Assembly (NCBI RefSeq): GCF_041146795.1
Contig: NC_135175.1
Span: 33,356,136-33,420,135, forward strand
Origin: Maylandia zebra
Taxonomy: Eukaryota > Chordata > Actinopteri > Cichliformes > Cichlidae
Length of the DNA stretch: 64,000 bases
Direction of reading: 5' to 3'
Shown here: in pieces, positions 31,886 to 42,684 of the stretch
Position numbering within the stretch: position 1 is the stretch's first letter
Layout: every line of letters starts with the position of its first letter
Program-made: the position numbers and the translations under genes
The notes under the pieces: model-generated
What the model was told of the DNA's origin: nothing
Seen by the model: the letters and a program-made list of their open reading frames with translations, nothing else
Databases searched by the model: none

Positions 31886-34400
31886 CTCAAAGAGCAGAAC
31901 AAGGACTAACATCACCCAAGACGGTGAAGTCAAAGTCAGTCTGACCACAGGATCAGAGTCTGGCAGTCACAGCAAAAGCACTCTGATCAGCCTATTGTTG
32001 GAAAAACGGGAGACAGGAAGGGCCGATGCAAGTTTGTCAATAGTGAATCAACTTTCAAAATAAGAGCATATGGGAATATGTGATAGTGAACTGACTGAGA
32101 TGCTGTCTGAAATTGATAAAACAATAAAAATAAATCTCAAAACACACCTGAGTGGTGTGCTAGCTTGGAACATGCTGGACTCATAACAGATCATTTTGTG
32201 TGGAAGAATACTCCTATAATGTGTGAAAGGCCCCTTTATATGAGAGCGCACTCAGAGCCTCAAGGACAAAGTCTGGTTTAGCAGAGAAAGTCGATAACTG
32301 CCCTTGTGACACCCCTCATCTCTGACTCGGGGTTTATAGGTAAACTTTCTTCATCCCTCTGGGCGGCCCACCAAAGTCTACGTGTGAAAAACACTTAACA
32401 TTTATTCATAAATACTAAATATTATCCAAGTTTTATTTTTGTTTGGAGTGACCAGGATGGAAAGACTTAGAAATAAAAAGATCAGAAGGAGAAGTTAGAC
32501 ACACGAGCCTGAGGTGGTTTGGACATGTGCAAAGGAGGAGAAAGGATGTTGAAGATGGAGCTGCAAGGGAGGAGGAAGAGAGGAAGACCTCAGAGAAGAA
32601 TCATGGATGTAGTGGAGGAGGACATGCAGGCAGTTGGTGACACAAAGGAAGATCCCAGGGATGGGGTGGGATGGAGCAGCTGAAAGATGTAGGTCTGCAC
32701 GGTGATGGAGCTGAATTTGAGTAAAAGCAGTTCCACTCAGCAGGAAATATATTATTAATTAATGATTAATGAATATTAATATTACATGTCCAGGTATTTG
32801 TTCGTAGTTTTTATCTGTACATGCTTGTATGCTACTCATTCATTGATGCAGGTATGCATTAACATATAAATAGACAATAAACAAGAGAATTATTGTTCAT
32901 AATACAATTATTATATTATTATATACATGTACAATAACTACTTGTATTATTTACAAAATCTGTAATTGTGTTTATTATGTCAAATAATCATTTGTGATTA
33001 CAGTAAGTATTTTACTGTTTATTTATGTAACTGCACAGCTCTTGCCCATAATTCATGCAATTGCCATTAAGACCATTTTTTCTATTATAATATTTTAATT
33101 TTCACATACATGTAGATTATATAAGCTACTATTATAATTTTTCATTATAATTTTGTATTCCTTTTTTATAAGTGCACGTTTAAATGTTTATTTTGATCAT
33201 TCCTGTTATAACAAGACTTCCATTCAAAATGTTCTGTTTTAAGTAGAAGTGAGACGTGAGCAGCGATACTTCACATTTTAACGAAACATTTTTTCTCTAA
33301 TAAATAATCCGCCACGACCTATTTTTCTGCTCAAGTCTTTTCTGTTTATTCTTTTAAATAACAGCAAGAATAGAGTCAACATTCAGCACGACCCTGCAGC
33401 CGAAGTCAGCCATCACAACCATTAGCTTAGCAACGAACAGCTAATCAGTAGATAGAGGCAGCTCTGAGGTTCAGATTTCTCCACTATGAACTAGTTGGCT
33501 CTTTAACATTAAAGGAAAAGAGTTGAACTGCATGCACAAATGTTCAGGTACAGCTAATCGTTCACCTTTAATCGATGCAGATGGTCAGATTTCCTGCAGA
33601 AAGCTAGCTGAGCCACAAAAAGAAAACACACAAAAAGACGTGTGTTTTCTTTCAGGACAAACTAACGAGCTGAAAACACATGACAGAGCGCCCCCTGGAG
33701 CCCTGGATGTACTTTAAAAGTACCAGCAGTCAGCGAAAAACAGTTCAGTAAAAAACTGTACAACAGAACGATATTGTACGATAAGATACAAGTTACCCTA
33801 GAAGGGACTCAGTTACGTGTAAACTAATAAATAAAGTCACATAAAATGAGCTTAACAAGTTAAAATGTCATATAATAATAAATATAAAAAAATAAACATT
33901 TGTAATTTAGTAAGGAGCTCGGGGTAAATTTAAAAATAACAATTAAATTAAAATGGAATAAAAATGAGTAAAGGAAACAACAGAATAGCCCTCAACATTA
34001 AAAAAAATCAATAAAAAACTAAAAGAAGATTGGAAATAAAATACAATAAAATTTAATAAAATATAATTTTAAAAAAATCATAATTTAATTCGTGAAGAAG
34101 CTCCACAGGTTAAGGTACATGTAAGAAAAATATTGAAATAATGTTTTTATAAAATAAAATAAAACGTAAGAATGTGAATATAAATCAATACATTAATAGC
34201 TGAAGAAAATAAAACAGCCACAATAAAAATGTTTTTAACTGTATGATAATAATGTAAAAATTGAACATAAGCAATAAGAATTACTACTACTACGGTACTT
34301 TTACATTTATTAGAGGTGAATTTCGTCACTGTTGCTTCTTTACTGAAAGAAGCGCTTTGTCTCTGTAACAATGCCCTGTTCCAATAAAGTACTGAGGTTT
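31886..34400. other. Intergenic DNA between zinc-finger gene and eif1ax
   Basis: Very AT-rich, especially 32740-33220 and 33830-34300, with one retrotransposon remnant. The zinc-finger promoter should lie in its first part on the minus strand, but I see no distinctive promoter motif. No coding exon is seen. Confidence 0.5.
32494..32690 (+). mobile_element. Decayed non-LTR retrotransposon, C-terminal coding remnant
   Basis: The plus strand reads LRWFGHVQRRRKDVED, then, after a shift of frame, GRRKRGRPQRRIMDVVEEDM. This is the well-known end of RTE-like retrotransposon polyproteins in fish. One frameshift and the short length make it a dead fragment. Confidence 0.7.
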
Positions 34401-34414
34401 TGAATATCCTGGTC

Positions 34415-34426
34415 TGCGCATGCGCA
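34415..34426. promoter_or_regulatory. NRF1-type palindrome in the eif1ax promoter
   Basis: The perfect 12-bp palindrome TGCGCATGCGCA lies about 150 bp upstream of the eif1ax ATG, in a locally CG-containing stretch followed by pyrimidine-rich DNA (tgctttctctgcattc) suited to a TATA-less start. NRF1 sites of this form are typical of housekeeping promoters. Confidence 0.55.
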
Positions 34427-34573
34427 CTTCTGATGAGTGATTCGACGCTGAGTAGCTAGCATCTCGTCAGATCTGTGCTTTCTCTGCATTCGCTCACTTC
34501 TCGTGAACAGTTATTGTTTAACAGCTGGTCATTTCTACCGAGCGGAACTACCGTGACCGAGGCGTGAAAGAAT

Positions 34574-37500
34574 ATGCCCAAAAATAAAGGTAAGGCTAGC
34601 GGGAAGCCATCCGTTAGCGACGAGTTTCAGTTGATTGTGTCGGAGCCCGCCGCGGACACACGCAGCTAAAACGTGACACCGACCGGCTGCTGCTAGTTAG
34701 CCCCGCGGAGCCTCGTTTACACGACCGTTAGCGTGGTATACGTGATGTTTACCCTCTCTGTTTGGTTCTATGCGGGGTAACTGTGAATTTAGGAGAAATC
34801 TAATAAAGTTCTCCTTCTCCGTTAACGATTGAGCTAACCTGATTACTGGTGTAGTCCGCTGCTAACTATTACAGCTAACCAGCTAGCTTCTACCTAGTTA
34901 CCCCACCCGGGCCGGCCCGTAATATCCGCCTCCAATTTCCACCAATATTCAGCCCTTTAAAACACCAGAGTGTCTTTATACTGGGTTCTAAACTATTCTT
35001 CAGATGGTATTGTAGCGTTTGGACGATGTTACGACCCTTAACATAAAGGTTAGCTCCTCTTTCTGTCCGGTTCCCCTTTCAGAGAGAAGCTCACACAGGC
35101 GTTGAAATTAATGTCATCTCTGCTGTGTACCACGATAAAACGCCAGTTTGGATAACTGAAATTGAACCATTCACACGTACTTAAAACAAGGTGTCAGTGT
35201 TGTCTTGTTTAGCAGAAGTTTCTGGTGTTTCTAGTCATTTTTGTTCCGTTGCTAAACAAAAAGCTGCCTTAAGCTTGATTAAATTTAACTCCACTCAAGC
35301 CAACCTGATGAAATCTTAGTATTGGTGTTTTTCCATTTAATTGTTGGTTGATTGTTTATGGCGCCAAAATTATTTATATGTACGTTTAAAAAAACAAAAC
35401 AGTGAAATTGACACAAACCACTAATGTATTTCTGCTTGTTTCTGTTTACAGGTAAAGGAGGTAAAAATCGGCGACGTGGAAAGAACGAAAATGAGTCTGA
35501 GAAGAGGGAGCTGGTGTTCAAGGAGGATGGACAGGGTGAGTGTGGGTTCAGTTTATTCTGTTTGTGGGTTAGAAGAGTTGCCTTCACCTCCGAGCTAAGC
35601 AAGTATGCAAGTATTGCTTGCACAATATAATGCTGTTCACAGAAAGGAGCGCCTTACAGAAAATTGTCAGGTAAACAAAACACTGACAACATTATAGCAC
35701 TGACGCATTTACGTGTTCAAAAAGGAGTAGGACGAAGTATAAACTTATTCATAAGGTCTAGGATTAAGTGTCACTGCATGTCCTTAACAAACAGTAATTT
35801 AGTGTGTTTGATGTGAGTGGGATGAAGAGTGAACTATTAAGGTTTTAAAGTATGTCTCAGTTAAAATACAGTGTTTCTTATTATGGGAAAATAAAATTGA
35901 GTTACACAAAGGAGAGTGATGAGTAAAATACAAAATAAAATGTAATAAATGTAAAAAAAATAATTAAACCTTTTAAATGAATGAAACAAAGTGCTGTTTA
36001 AAAAGCTGCATATTATTGGATAAGTTGGGTCTGTAGAGTGAGCTCGTTAAATTCAATAAAACAGAATAAAAAGTGCCTCCCTAAAACAAATACGTCACAT
36101 ACTAAAAGTGTAGTGGTCAGTGTATGAAGAAGAAAAGTTATTTAAATAGTAATAATAAAAGTTTGTTCTAGTGTTAGTTTACTGTATCAGCTGTAAAACA
36201 CAGTTACACAGAGCTATGTTTCACTATATTATGTCTCTCTCTCTTTTTCCTTTTTTTTTTTTAGCATCTGCAAATAAAAAAATGTTCTCAATAACTTGAA
36301 ATCAAAATGAAGACATGATATAAAAAATTTTAAATGCTTTGGCGAAACCTGAATATCATCTAAACGTTTAGAAAGTAACAGGATGAATACAAAAAGACAA
36401 AAATAAATTTAAGGAGGAAAAAAAATCCCAATTGTAAGTTGGGCACAGTTTTAAGAATTGTAAACGAGTGTCATAGCTCATCGTTCATGTTAGAACTACT
36501 TAAATCTCTAAGATTGAAATGTAATCTTTCAGTCTAATCTAATCAGTTTTATCCAAACAAAAAAATGCTTGAAGTTTTCAGTCCTGTGCTTGCATATGTG
36601 ACAATTATTTGATGGTAAATCAAATATTTGCTTAAAAAATGTCTCGTTAAGCTGTGAGGATTTAAAATATCAGCTGTAGTTGATGAGCAGACAGTCAAAA
36701 CACACCAGCTCCCCAGCCTGCAGGTGTCATTTAACTCATATCAATTTAATTTTGTTTGTATAGCACCAATTCACACCAACAGTTGCGTCAAGGCGCTTTA
36801 AGGTAAAGACCCCACAGCATTAGAAAGAAACCCCAACTTTTACATGACCTACTATAAACAAACATTTGGTGACAGTGGGAAGGAAAAACTCCCTTTTATC
36901 AGAAGGCAAGGATTTAAGAGCAGTGATGTTTAGAGCGCTGGATGACTGAGGGGTTTACCGGCTTTACTGGATCTTCAGCTTAGAAGTGTCAGGATCCAGC
37001 TGGAGCTGCTCAAAAATTCACTGCTCAAATCCGGATGTAACAACCTTCTGAGGAGCAGGTTTAAAAACAAATTAAAATTTAAAGTTAAACATTGCAATCA
37101 CTGGATGATCTATCTTGTGTCATTATGCCATTCACAAATATTTATGGCTGGATCCACTCCCTACAGCCTCGGTGCATGTGTCACTGATCCTGCCAGACCT
37201 GGATCAGAGAATCAGGGACCTCCTGGACAGTCTGGTGCTATTTGGAAGCATGGGTACAGAACACTTCAGAGGTTCTGATGAAGGTGTGGGTCAGTTCTGC
37301 CTTCATCATTCAAGAACTGTTCTGTACCAGGAAGAACCCAAAGCACCAGGATAGGATTGCAGTCATTCTGGAGTGTGTTTCAGGCTTCAGACTCTCACGT
37401 CTGTCGCATGTGCTCAGTGTGAACAGTTTGTTCAGAAACATGCACAGGAGTGACCTGCAAAGCAGCACATACTGTTCCTGCTGTTATCTACAGCTTTGTC

Positions 37501-39919
37501 TAGCTCTGCTCCTGCTGGTGTCCACTCCAAATCTTGGCACTCTGCTGGGAGACTCTGCAAACTTTCCTGTAACCGCAGGCATGGAGATCCTGAAGGATCT
37601 GGACTGCACGGGCAACCATCAGTAGCCGGGACACTAACTAAAAGCAAAACTAGAGAAAAATCAGTCAGAAGAGAGGAAGAGCGAGCAGTCTGTGGGCACC
37701 ACCTGCCATCCCTTTGTGGGGGTTGTCTTGTTGTCTCATCCAGTGCATCTGTCACTTTCATTTGCACCAAGGCAGCTGAAATAGATTCATAATGGTTTAT
37801 TCCTCCTATTCTGAACAGTGTACGAGCCCTTTATTACAGGCGAGTATATCACGGGTTGATTTAAGCTTCCTTTGCTCTCTTGTGTCTCAGAATACGCTCA
37901 GGTGATTAAAATGTTGGGGAACGGACGTCTGGAGGCGATGTGCTTCGATGGAACCAAGCGGCTTTGCCACATCAGAGGAAAACTCCGGAAAAAGGTAGGA
38001 ATGACCCGAGCACCTTCTGTCGCCTTCTCCCACCATCACACACAGAGGAAACTCTGTGGTGTGACGCCGCGTCAGCATTTTCTCAGGCAGCCGCCGTCAG
38101 CGTGTGTGCGGGTCACAAAGTGCAGCGTGACCCTGTGCCACTCATCCCTGCTTTGTTTTGTTTTCCTCCAGGTCTGGATTAACACGTCGGACATCATCCT
38201 GGTCGGGCTGAGGGATTATCAGGTGTGTTGGTGGCTCACACAGGCTTCAGATCAGACCACTAATACTGTTGTCAGTCACTGAGAGGGCACCGTGAAGCTT
38301 TAACAGCCTGAATTACTTTTCCTAAACTTATTTGTGTTTTATCAGTAGAGATGTTGATGTTTATGATGGCCACAAATAACAGAAAACTGCTCACAGTTGT
38401 GTTTACATGGAGAGTCCTACCTACGGGGCTCTGTAGGGGGGCTTAGTTAAAAAATCTTAAGTTACTGTGATCAGTAACACAAACTTCAACCCCAACTTCT
38501 GTTCCAGGACAACAAAGCTGACGTCATCCTTAAGTACAACGCAGACGAGGCTCGCAGTTTGAAAGCGTACGGAGAGCTGCCAGAGCACGGTGAGTTACGC
38601 TGCACGTGTCACATTAACGAGGCGGTTTTTTAAAAACTTGCTGTGTTAATGTTACTGCAGCTGGTTGTCTGGTGTCTGTTTTACTTCCATGAACTTCCAC
38701 AAACATTATTGTGTCAGACCTGTAGGTGAAGTAGGATTCTGTTTTCCTGCAAATCCAAGGTGGAAAATAGTTGCAGGTTTTGATCAGCAGAGGGCCTCAT
38801 TGCACATCACAAACATACTGAATTTTGGGACTGAGCAAAGTAGCAGCACCGTGGTGATGACCCAACCAACTGCAGGAAAACAATAGAGGAAGCGTTAGGG
38901 CTACCCGGTTAGCCATGCATGAACTTTCAAAATAAAAGTTCAAGGTTTCTCCACTAATAAATCACGTGCAAGGTGGAGAAGTGGTGACAGTCTCATTTCC
39001 AAACTGCTCCCTGATGGTGATCATTCAGAGCATCTATAACTGCACAGTCCGACCCTGTGGCGTGATTAGATTCACTCTGGGGTCGGCGTGAGTACTCGTG
39101 AGATGTTTCTGATGCATTTTCTGTTTCATCTGCAGCCAAAATCAACGAGACAGACACATTTGGACCTGGAGACGACGATGAGATTCAGTTCGATGACATT
39201 GCAGATGACGATGAGGACATTGATGATGTAAGTTGGCGTAATTGAACAATATTTTTTTTATATATTCTAAGTACCTGAATTTAATTCTTCACAGGAGTGA
39301 ATTATAATCCCAAAAGTAGTCTTGAAGCCAGTACAACACCTTGAATTAAACATAAAGAACTAGCAGCATAATTTTACTTTCTTCTTTTAGTTCTAAATCT
39401 CCATCAGTGACCTTATTTTCTGAGACACAGTGGAGCTTTGCTTGCTCTTAAACAAGTTTGGTCTTGGAGCTTGTGTCATCAAAAAAGTTGTGGTGGTCAC
39501 ATTTTATTGCATTTTATAGACAAAAAGCTTATAAATCATAATTGGTCGTATTTAAGTTCATTTCTGATTTAAAACAATAAAAAAAAAAAAAGAGGAGATG
39601 TGAGGATGGTTCTGACGAGACAGTTTAGCTGAGCGAGCCTGGGCGTAAACTTGTTTTTAAGTGACTTTGGAGTCTTGCACCTTCTAACAGCCTTATATTG
39701 GCTTTTTTTCACATGTGTTTTAGATTAATGCATTTGAGAGATTTTCTAGATATTTGATGATCCTCACCATCTTTGGTTGCACTTTAACCCCCAACATGAT
39801 ATAAACTGTAGAAGTAGTTTGTTTGGTCCAAATATGGTGGATAACTAAACTGCGTGCACGCTGGGATCAGATTGTGCAGAACAAACTCAAATGTTTCCTC
39901 TTCCTCTTTGCAGATCTAA
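34574..39919 (+). CDS. eif1ax: Eukaryotic translation initiation factor 1A, X-linked type
   Basis: Seven coding exons (34574-34589, 35452-35535, 37891-37994, 38172-38222, 38508-38589, 39136-39227, 39914-39919) give 435 nt, 144 residues plus stop, the family's usual length. The protein starts [20 protein letters not shown], contains the S1-like OB fold (ICM-type core [36 protein letters not shown]), and ends in the acidic tail [19 protein letters not shown]. From memory it differs from human at FDGTKRL (Val in human) and DDIADDD (Gly in human). eIF1A binds the 40S A site and promotes scanning and eIF5B-mediated subunit joining; the acidic end is the eIF5B contact. The first exon holds only five codons plus one base, the last only Ile and stop. 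It is collinear with rps6ka3 upstream and map7d2 downstream. Confidence 0.97.
36741..36905 (+). repeat. Dispersed teleost repeat, third copy
   Basis: 'tttgtttgtatagcacc', 'acagttgcgtcaaggcgctt' and 'ggtgacagtgggaaggaaaa' match the family at 26610-26835. It lies in eif1ax intron 2. Confidence 0.7.
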
Positions 39920-40560
39920 AATCCTGCCACTGGAGGGAGAAGGTGGGATTTTGTTAGAGATGCTCCGATTGGGATCTTTCGAGCCGAACACAGCGCACCG
40001 AAAATAATTATTTTTATTAAGATCAGCCTATGCCAGTCCAATACAGTTTATTAATATACAGTATGTTTAATCCAGCTTGTTTATCATCAGTAGACATCTT
40101 TGTTGTTTGGAGAACTTTAAGTGCATTTCACACGGGGGAGATCACCATCAGTACTTTGATTTATTAGACAAGACGCTGCTTTAGAGACTGTCTCAGTTAT
40201 CAGACGGAGACCACTGAGGAGGATGATTATGAAGATGATGATGACGCCGACAGTTTGCTTTCCCCACCTTTGTGGAGAATCTGAGCTGATCGACTGCATC
40301 ATACGTGTAAGGTGAACATCTGGAGCATTTCTAGATTTTTACCCTTTGCTTCCAGCTGCAACAGAAAAAGGCAAATCTGCCATCTCAGTTTTGATTTTTT
40401 GTTTCCTCCTTAATTTTACACACAGCTGCGCAGAAAACACACTCATTGTCTCATGACTGCAAAATATCTCACACCTAGTGCATGTCATCTTTTAAAAATG
40501 TATTTATATTCATTTCACACTGTGGAATTTACAAACGAGTACAGAATCTCTGGATTCGCC

Positions 40561-40566
40561 AATAAA
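40561..40566 (+). other. Possible proximal poly(A) signal of eif1ax
   Basis: AATAAA lies 642 nt after the eif1ax stop and upstream of the hAT MITE. Use of this signal would leave the MITE out of the mRNA. Confidence 0.4.
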
Positions 40567-40861
40567 AACATTAACTAGTTTGTGTTTTTCCTCCTTGATC
40601 GTTTATCGTTGTTTGTTGATTGCAGAAAGAATGCGTTGACCTCCACGGTGGCTTTTTGCTCCCTTTCCTTTACGCCCTGCCTGCTCACATAAGCTCGTAT
40701 TTTTAGTTTAAACCCAGGCTGAATGAAGGCAATCCTGCTCCCCTAAAATCAAAAGAAGACTCAGATGTATTCTTCTGTTTACTTCCCTCATTTGTCTTTC
40801 TGTTGTTGTTTCTTTGTCCTCTCTTTGAACTCTTTGCTGCTCGCAATTCCGGTCGCTAGAC

Positions 40862-41049
40862 CAGCGGTTCCCAAACGTTCCCCTTGCAGACATCCCCACC
40901 AGTTAAACCAGTAAAACCTCACAGCACAGCCATTTATCATCGCATAGAACCTCTAGAAAAATCAGTGATTTATATCTGCAGCATATTATATCTATTTCCC
41001 CTCCTCGCAGTCCCCGAGGAGGCCCAGCACCTCAGTTTGGGAACCACTG
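40862..41049. mobile_element. hAT MITE with degenerate NTCTAGAN-type target duplication
   Basis: The element begins CAGCGGTTCCCAAAC and ends GTTTGGGAACCACTG (15-bp inverted ends, one mismatch). Flanking octamers are CGCTAGAC (40854-40861) and CTCTAGCC (41050-41057), matching at six of eight positions and resembling the NTCTAGAN target preference of hAT-Charlie elements. At 188 bp it has no coding capacity. It lies after eif1ax, between two candidate poly(A) signals, so it may be in the longer 3' UTR. Confidence 0.75.
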
Positions 41050-41134
41050 CTCTAGCCGACGTGGGGCCTGTTGCTGTTGTAACTGAATTAATAAAAAATT
41101 AAAATGTACTATGATGTTTGAAGGCTGGGTTTCC

Positions 41135-41140
41135 AATAAA
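41135..41140 (+). other. Likely distal poly(A) signal of eif1ax
   Basis: AATAAA in 'ggtttccaataaagatc' is followed within 35 nt by the GT-rich stretch 'tcgtggtttttggg', a good cleavage context. It would give a 3' UTR of about 1.2 kb that includes the hAT MITE. Confidence 0.5.
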
Positions 41141-41159
41141 GATCTTAACTCCACTGACC

Positions 41160-42684
41160 TGGCATCGTGGTTTTTGGGCGCCTAACGCACTTCCTGTGCC
41201 GGTCTGATGGTGGCAGCAGGACAGATAAACTGACCTTGTGCTCTTGGGCACTTTAAGCTGAGAACATTCAGGGTTGCAGGGAACAAAAGCTGGTATTTTT
41301 GTCCTTACAGTGTGGAGAGGCTGTGCAGGAAGTGACGACCTGCTGTGGTGAATCCTTCAGCCTCAGGCTCACAGTGTGCCTGCTCTTTGTCTCCAAATGG
41401 TTTTATTTAAAGTTGACCAGTCCTTCTGTCCCTTATTTAAGTTCTTATTTCATATTATTTCTACTCTTAAATGTTTACGTTGGGGAGAACAAAGACCAAG
41501 GAAAGAAGCTCAGTAATGCAGGCTTTTTCTGGCACAGCGCTTGCAAAAACAATACCTAATTAGATCAGAACCTTTGGTATCTGTTTATACTGCATTTATA
41601 CTCTGTGTGTTTGTGTCTTATGTCCTGCAGGTTTTTCATAAAGGTCCATTTTACCACATTATTGGGTTTATGTAATATGATATAATTTGAATGCACACCG
41701 AAGCGGATTTTGACCGTTTTTAAGACATCGGCTGGTTTAGTTCGTTGGATTTCTGCAATTATCACACAAAAACATCTGTATCTGAGAGGCTGTGGTCCAC
41801 ACGTTAATTTTTTCTTTGTGATTTATTTAAAAACCTCATTGTTGTTATTTACTCAGTAAGCGTGTGTGTGTTTTGATCTGAAAACAGCAGCACTGACCCA
41901 CATTTACAGCAGCCATCCTCACGGTTTGCTATTATCTATGACGTAACTGCATCGCTGGGGCCGGCACGTGCGGCCTGTCACGAGCCAATTTCAGCTAGTT
42001 TTACTGCCACGTGAGGAAGAATGTGTCCTTTTGTGACCACAAACGGATTTAATCTGAAAAGTTACAAAAATGAAAGTAAGTGACATAAACATGTTGTAAA
42101 GCTGCTTTACAGTGATTTATTCTTCCGCCAAGCTGCTTTTATAGTTCTGGGCAAGCGACAGGCGCTACCTGGTTGCTAAGCGACGCATAACAGCGCGAGT
42201 GGGCGCATTAATATGTAAATTAGCCAAATGTAAAGCGGTCACAGGTTCGTGTTTCCGTTATAAACCAAAAAGCTGGAAAATGTAATATTTTTTTTACTAC
42301 ACGTTAGATACTTTTATAATATCACAAAGAGCAATGTTTAATCTTTTTCTTTCATTCCAATGTTTTTATTTTTATTTTATGAAGTAGTCCCGACGTTTCG
42401 TTGAAGCTACCCTTGTATTTGAAGCTTTAAATATGGCTACATTGGCGGTATCGGTTCTGGTTTATCTGAGAGAAGTATATACGAGGACTGACATGAAGAT
42501 TACGTTTTATAGCATCGAATAGAAATCCACTCTTGCTCCCCTCCCCTCCCTGTGCCTCCATACTCCTAGCATCCTCCTAGACTTCTCCTGAGTCACTGTG
42601 TCGGACCGGCGCTCTCCTGTGTGGGGTACCGCGGGTTTAACGTCTTTCTGGCTCTTGTCACGTCCCTCTACTGGAAAACACTCG
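41160..42684. other. Intergenic DNA and upstream region of map7d2
   Basis: Contains a CRE-like TGACGTAA at about 41939 and a moderately CG-containing stretch 42590-42680 just before the first map7d2 exon, which is where its upstream promoter is expected. I saw no TATA box or coding exon. Confidence 0.4.

Noticed and set aside
37115-37790. Overlapping open frames in eif1ax intron 2
   Set aside because: No splice context and no recognised family. The stretch has the look of a dispersed repeat, but I cannot name it with enough support to list it.
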